Assembly (NCBI GenBank): GCA_963978895.1
Contig: OZ022242.1
Span: 34,994,322-35,058,321, forward strand
Source of the DNA: Erpobdella octoculata
Taxonomy: Eukaryota; Annelida; Clitellata; Hirudinida; Erpobdellidae
Length of the DNA stretch: 64,000 nt
Direction of reading: 5' to 3'
Part shown: piece by piece, positions 59,305 through 64,000 of the stretch
Layout of the letters: each line of letters opens with the position of its first letter
Numbering within the stretch: the stretch's first letter is position 1
Notes under the pieces: model-generated
What the model was told of the DNA's origin: nothing
What the model saw: the letters and a program-made list of their open reading frames with translations, nothing else
The model's database searches: none
Position numbers and translations under genes: made by a program

Positions 59305-62059
59305 TAAAAATAGATTCAAATTGTATAATCATTAAATTAATGTTAAGCAATTGTTTCATGATATTTAAATTTTTTATTGAATGATTATACTATAGGACAT
59401 TTAGAAACTTTATTTTAAAGCAGTTTTTATTTTAGACTAATTTATTAAACAATCTTATTTATTTTAGTTTTTGCCTTATCCTCAGATATGTTTTATTAAC
59501 ATCAATTAAATACATAGTAATTATTTTTAAAAATATATATTCATAATTGTTATTATATTTATTATCTGTATTACCTGTACACCTGTTTTCGTTAAATTTT
59601 TGAAATAAATCTTTTATGGTCATCAACACGGTCAACATCAGAAGACTAGTGAGCAAGCACACTGGCTGGTAAATTCTGTAACTGAAACTGCTTTAAACTG
59701 CTTTAAACTGCCTGTTGATAATTCAAAAATGATTTTTGTTTAAAACAATCATAATTTTTTATGTCAGAGTATAAAAATAAATTAGTATTATGTAAACAAG
59801 ACAAGTTAAGTGAAGCTGTTAAAATATCAAGGTGCTTTCTGTGCTAAAGCATAATTTGATCTGGCTGCTGTTTTTTTTTACAAACTTTTATTTAGGTTAC
59901 AATCGCAGTTTGTGTATGTGTGTGTGTGAGGCTTTCTATGTACGCAAATGAGTACCAGTTTCGCGACTGGGTGTAATAGGGTTCGGCACATTCCGATTTC
60001 GGAGAAACGTGCGGGTGGCAGGTAACACTGTGTGATCCCATATGCACAAGCAGTTCCCGGCGCTGCTGTGGTATTATCAATACGAAATAGCGCCCTAATG
60101 TTCAATACATACATGCATGCATTACATACAAGTGAAATTTAACCAGCTTTTTGACTAGCTAGGAAGCTGAAACTTTCAGCATAGCTTTATATTGGAAGAC
60201 AATACATGATTCAATAAAAAAAATTAATTTGAACATCTTTCGCATTTCTAAATAGAGTGTATTTGAAATAAATGTTTGTGTTGAAAAACTCGTTTTTCCT
60301 TTACTTGTTTATTAACAATTAAAATTCTTATGGTCTGGAATAGGTTCACATTAAACAATGCATGCTTTTTACCAATGCTTTTATTAACTCGTCGGCTCTG
60401 TTTCTCTGTCTGTCTGTTTCTCTGTCTGTTTCAAATCTTGCAATCAATTTTTGAGTCACTTCCTGATGATAGATTTTTTCAAATTTTGCATACATGCTCA
60501 AGATAGAAGACAATGCAATATTCAATTATTAGTTTTACAATAAGTCAATTAATTTAGTTAATTTTCTTGAGGATTTTATCGAGGGGTTTCTTGAGGGTTT
60601 TCTTGAGGGTTTTCTTGAGGGTTTTCTTGAGGGTTTTCTTGACCACAAAACGCTAACCGACTGGCAGACTATTTTACCAAGTTAACACGAACCACACTCA
60701 CTGACCGCGATTCTCAAGCGTGTACGAAATTTTCATGAAAATAGTTGAGATATTTAAATTCGATGCTTTTTGATGATATTTTTATTATTATTACCAATGC
60801 TTTTATTAACTCGTCGTCTCTGTTTCTCTGTCTGTCTGTTTGTTTCTCTGTCTGTTTCAAATCTTGCAATCAATTTTTGAGTCACTTCCTGATGATAGAT
60901 TTTTTCAAATTTTGCATACATGCTCAAAATAGAAGACAATGCAATATTCAATTATTAGTTTTACAATAAGTCAATTAATTTAGATAATTTTAATTAATTT
61001 CGATATTTCGATATAATTAAGATATTTCGACTTTAACATAAAATAAAAGAGTAATATAAGAAAAAATTGATTGCAAAATTTGTGTTTTAATTACATATAA
61101 GAGCATTGGTTTTAAAAATTCTTTTTTAATTTACTTGTTTAATTTTTAATTAAGAGGTCACACACACATTAAGAGAACAATTGTATAAGGATTTTAAATC
61201 AAAAATTAAAATTTAAGATAAACAATTTTTTAATTGTAAAGATAAGCATTAACTGTTTTTGAGAATTTTAGAATTTTTTCATTAACTTCACCGCCGGTCT
61301 CACTTATTTGCTTGCTTATTTGATTGCTAGCTTGAATGATTGCCAACCTTAAAAGTAAATTTTAACTAACTTTCCGTCATCCAATCGTATTGGAATTTAA
61401 AACGTAAGCTGGTTCTTATTGACAACACATTGTATTAAAGTTTTAAAAGTTTTCTGAAAGTTTGTTTTGATTAAAAGCAATAAATATTTATAAAAGAATA
61501 AAATGTTTTAATACAAAAATAAATCAAACACAATTATGCAGATTACAAATATAAATTTTAAAAAATGTCGTTTTAAAATAAAAATTTGCATTGAAAAAAC
61601 CAGCAATCCTAAAAAAAACCTGAAATATAAAGTATTTGCGGAAAAAAACTAAGTTTCTAACGCTCACTTGTTATACACTGTATACTGTTTGTCCGTTCCT
61701 GCAATCACATTAAAAACATTCTACAAGTCGTCGCATCAAATGAATGCAAATTGCATGACGTTTGGTAATATCTAAAATATTTAGCCAATATTTTTTAAAT
61801 CCTTTATATGATCACATATCCTCTCCTCTGTCTGTCTGTTTGATCGAACACAAGCCCATTTCCCGTTATCTGATTAATCTAAAACTTTGTCTATAGACAC
61901 GTTAGGACCAAAAATTAATTTTAAAATATTCACGTTTGAAAAAATAAAAAAAAAATAAAAATAGAAAACTAGAAAAGATTTGAAAAAAAACAAAAACTTT
62001 TAAGGTTCACTTGTTTCATGTGTAAAACAATTTTAACTATAATTTCTGTCCATCTGTTT
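59305..62059. other. Repeat-rich DNA between EGF exons
   Basis: Contains a GC-richer patch at about 59930-60080 that looks like an interspersed repeat, the repeat copies at 60370-60564 and 60792-61138, a 16-bp tandem repeat at about 60565-60641 and, near 61800-61910, an inverted copy of the repeat at 54690. No exon recognised. Confidence 0.5.
60565..60641. repeat. 16-bp tandem repeat
   Basis: About five copies of TTCTTGAGGGTTTTCT phased units, the first diverged. Confidence 0.85.
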
Positions 62060-62173
62060 CTTTGCAGATGGCAAAATCCTGGCTTGCAAAAGCATTTGTA
62101 GCTATCTATTGTGTTTTGAGAATTGTTGAATAGGAACTACAAACATGAAAAGTGTTGTTACATTCAACAATGT
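62060..62173 (-). pseudogene. Frameshifted EGF exon
   Basis: Minus strand: AAG acceptor, DIVECNNTFHVC, then a frame break near the third Cys. Another frame continues with DSYKCFCKPGF. The module is broken and a donor is not obvious. Confidence 0.6.
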
Positions 62174-62896
62174 CTTAAAAATTTAATAAAATGAATAAAT
62201 CAAATTTAAAAAAATAATTCAAAAGTATTGTAAACTAAAATGTAAAACTCACAGAAGATTGTAGATGGGCGAAAATCGGAAAAAACAACGTTTAACAAAC
62301 GTTAACAATTTAGAGGTAAATGATTATTTGCACATTTATTTGTTTTCGTTGGAAATTATTAGTGTCTAATTTGTTTATAGAAATTGAATAAAATTTTGAA
62401 TTATTATTATATGTCTTAGAATACTAATAATAACATTTATATTCTGACTATATCATTACACTATATTTATCCTTTTATTTGTTTCTGCTTTTAATTTTAT
62501 CTAATTTAATTTGTCTGACTGCTCTCCATGCTTTTGAGAACATTATGAAAAGCATGTAAATAATTGTGATGATAATAATAATATATCATAAAATAATTAA
62601 CTAGTTATATTTGTTTTGTATTTTGAGTTTTTTATGGCATGATTCAGTATTAAATTATTTACTAAAAGAAAATTTACAAAAAAATTAAATAAATAAAACA
62701 ATTTGGTACTATTTTTTTAAGTTTAAAGAAATGAAAATCAGCTAAATAAAATATCAAAATTCTTAAAATATTATTGTATTCATATTCATATTTTCTGGAC
62801 GGAAACCACATAACCACAAACACACTTGGTCTAATATTATAAGTTATTTGTATAGAAGTTATAATAATAAGAATTAAAATTTGAAAGTAACTGAAC

Positions 62897-63452
62897 CTTT
62901 GCAAAATGAACGGTTAAGTCTTGTAAATCCAGGTAAGCAATCACATTGGTAACTTCCAGGTGTGTTTCGACAGGTTGTTGTACGCAGGTCACAATTATTT
63001 AATTTTTCCTGGTTACATTTGTCTATATCTTTAATAAGTAAAATGTTTGAACAAAAAACTTGTTTAATAAATTAAAAATTATTTGGAACTAATTTTACCT
63101 GTACAAAATGATTCGTTATATTTTGTAAATCCAGGTAAGCAATCACATTGGTAACTTCCAGGTTTGTTTCGACAGAATGTTGTACTCAGGTCACAATTAT
63201 TTAATTTTTCCTGGTTACATTCGTTTATATCTTTAATGAATAAGTTTTTATAGAAAATAATTATTAGTCGGTAAAAACATTTTTATTCCAAAAACAGTCT
63301 GGAAATAATAAAATGCTCAACTGAGCACATTCCCGAACGAAGATTATTGAATCCATTTTTGCAAGTGCATTGGTAACTGCCAAATGTATTTAAACACGTT
63401 GTTGATAGCCTATGACAGTAAACATTAAAACCACCTTGACATTCATCTATAT
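62897..63452 (-). CDS. Three calcium-binding EGF exons
   Basis: Minus-strand exons of 132 nt each: 63452-63321 (DIDECQGGFNVYC), 63230-63099 (DINECNQEKLNNC) and 63028-62897 (DIDKCNQEKLNNC). Each has six Cys in EGF spacing, and acceptors are good. The last two are near-identical duplicates of each other; the last has Lys where the calcium motif wants Glu (DIDKC). The first lacks a GT in the phase 1 donor position (TCAG followed by TTGAG). They belong to a minus-strand multi-EGF gene, perhaps the same receptor whose SRCR and membrane exons lie at 29-32 kb, though the distance and intervening broken exons leave that open. Confidence 0.65.
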
Positions 63453-64000
63453 CTAAAAAAAGAAATTTTTATATTTTTGCTCAACTTTCCGACCAATTGG
63501 ATTATAGCTCGCTCTAAAACAAACTTTAATTAAACTCTGTAAAAGTCTCCGTTTATCAGAATTCCAGCAGATCTTTCGTCTATAATTCTCCAAACTCAAT
63601 CATTTAGTTCTTCTTCATCAACTTCTACTCTTCTTATCCGAGAAGTTTTTTGGAGCTTTCATTAGTGCAAATGTCAGGACCTCACTGAGACCAACTACAA
63701 TATCAAATTTTCTGCTTTTTCCTGGTTGGTTAGCCAGTTGTTTTTTCTGGCAACAATCTCAAACTGAGCTTTTTAAACAGACCATAACACAGTGTCATCA
63801 AAAGTTAGTCTACCAGCTTTCCTTAATTAGCGACCCTTTTTTCAACTTCCGTTAAATGAAATTGACCGATAAGAATTAACTTTTTAAAAGTTGAAAGGAT
63901 CAAATTATGATCCACGACAGGAAGTACTTAGGTGCTTCCTACAAACAGCTATTTCAGTTTTAAAACACTAAACAAGCGAAGAATCTGTGAAAATTTGTCA
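63453..64000. other. End of window, nothing recognised
   Basis: AT-rich DNA. Further EGF exons of the minus-strand gene may lie beyond the window. Confidence 0.4.

Noticed and set aside
59878..60114. Minus-strand 78-codon frame
   Set aside because: Lies in a GC-richer patch that looks like an interspersed repeat, with two overlapping frames equally open; no domain.

Overview
The window looks like AT-rich nuclear DNA of an invertebrate animal. Genes have many short exons with GT/AG introns, microsatellites are dense, and LINE, LTR and DNA-transposon relics are common. Gene content (a TRH-receptor-like GPCR, a receptor tyrosine phosphatase with fucolectin-like, EGF and WSC-like modules, and SRCR plus calcium-binding EGF receptors) fits a lophotrochozoan. 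An annelid, perhaps a leech, is my guess and is not proven. All exon models were read by eye from splice signals, frame and phase.

Layout. 1-11 kb: two exons of a TRH-receptor-like GPCR (+) separated by a 7 kb intron full of simple repeats; exon 2 carries a one-base frameshift. 12.3-13.3 kb: a 200-base N gap and a decayed LINE. 14.0-16.4 kb: a complete four-exon gene for a small type I membrane protein (209 aa). 18.3-27.7 kb: a 22-exon receptor tyrosine phosphatase (+), 926 codons, with an intact first phosphatase domain (WPD loop, [10 protein letters not shown]) and a degenerate second one, but with one TAA in an ectodomain exon. 29.0-32.2 kb: the 3' part of a minus-strand SRCR/EGF/transmembrane receptor gene. 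33-40.6 kb: long microsatellites, a collapsed LINE, a two-exon transposon-associated fragment and an inverted-repeat element carrying a PHD finger. 40.6-42.4 kb: duplicated minus-strand EGF exon pairs. 44.6-51.8 kb: a second copy of the phosphatase ectodomain and membrane exon, without the TAA but with no phosphatase exons. It reads as one 431-codon tail-less receptor. It is flanked by direct repeats (42.5-44.6 and 52.6-54.5 kb) and carries a 1384-bp transposon with a 9-bp target duplication. 55.8-59.2 kb: a young LTR retrotransposon with a perfect 5-bp target duplication. Its gag runs into a long, GC-richer coiled coil that looks captured from a host gene, and it has no pol. 59.2-64 kb: further minus-strand EGF exons, several decayed, with interspersed repeats.

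How the parts relate. The phosphatase locus and its duplicate divide the work: the catalytic copy has a broken ectodomain, while the copy with the open ectodomain has lost the enzyme. This is what a decoy or co-receptor would look like, although assembly error or simple pseudogenisation remain possible. The opposite-strand SRCR/EGF gene ends its membrane exon at the same juxtamembrane point and splice phase as the phosphatase, so the two families may share exon modules. The LTR element with a host-derived coiled coil is the other main candidate for something undescribed.
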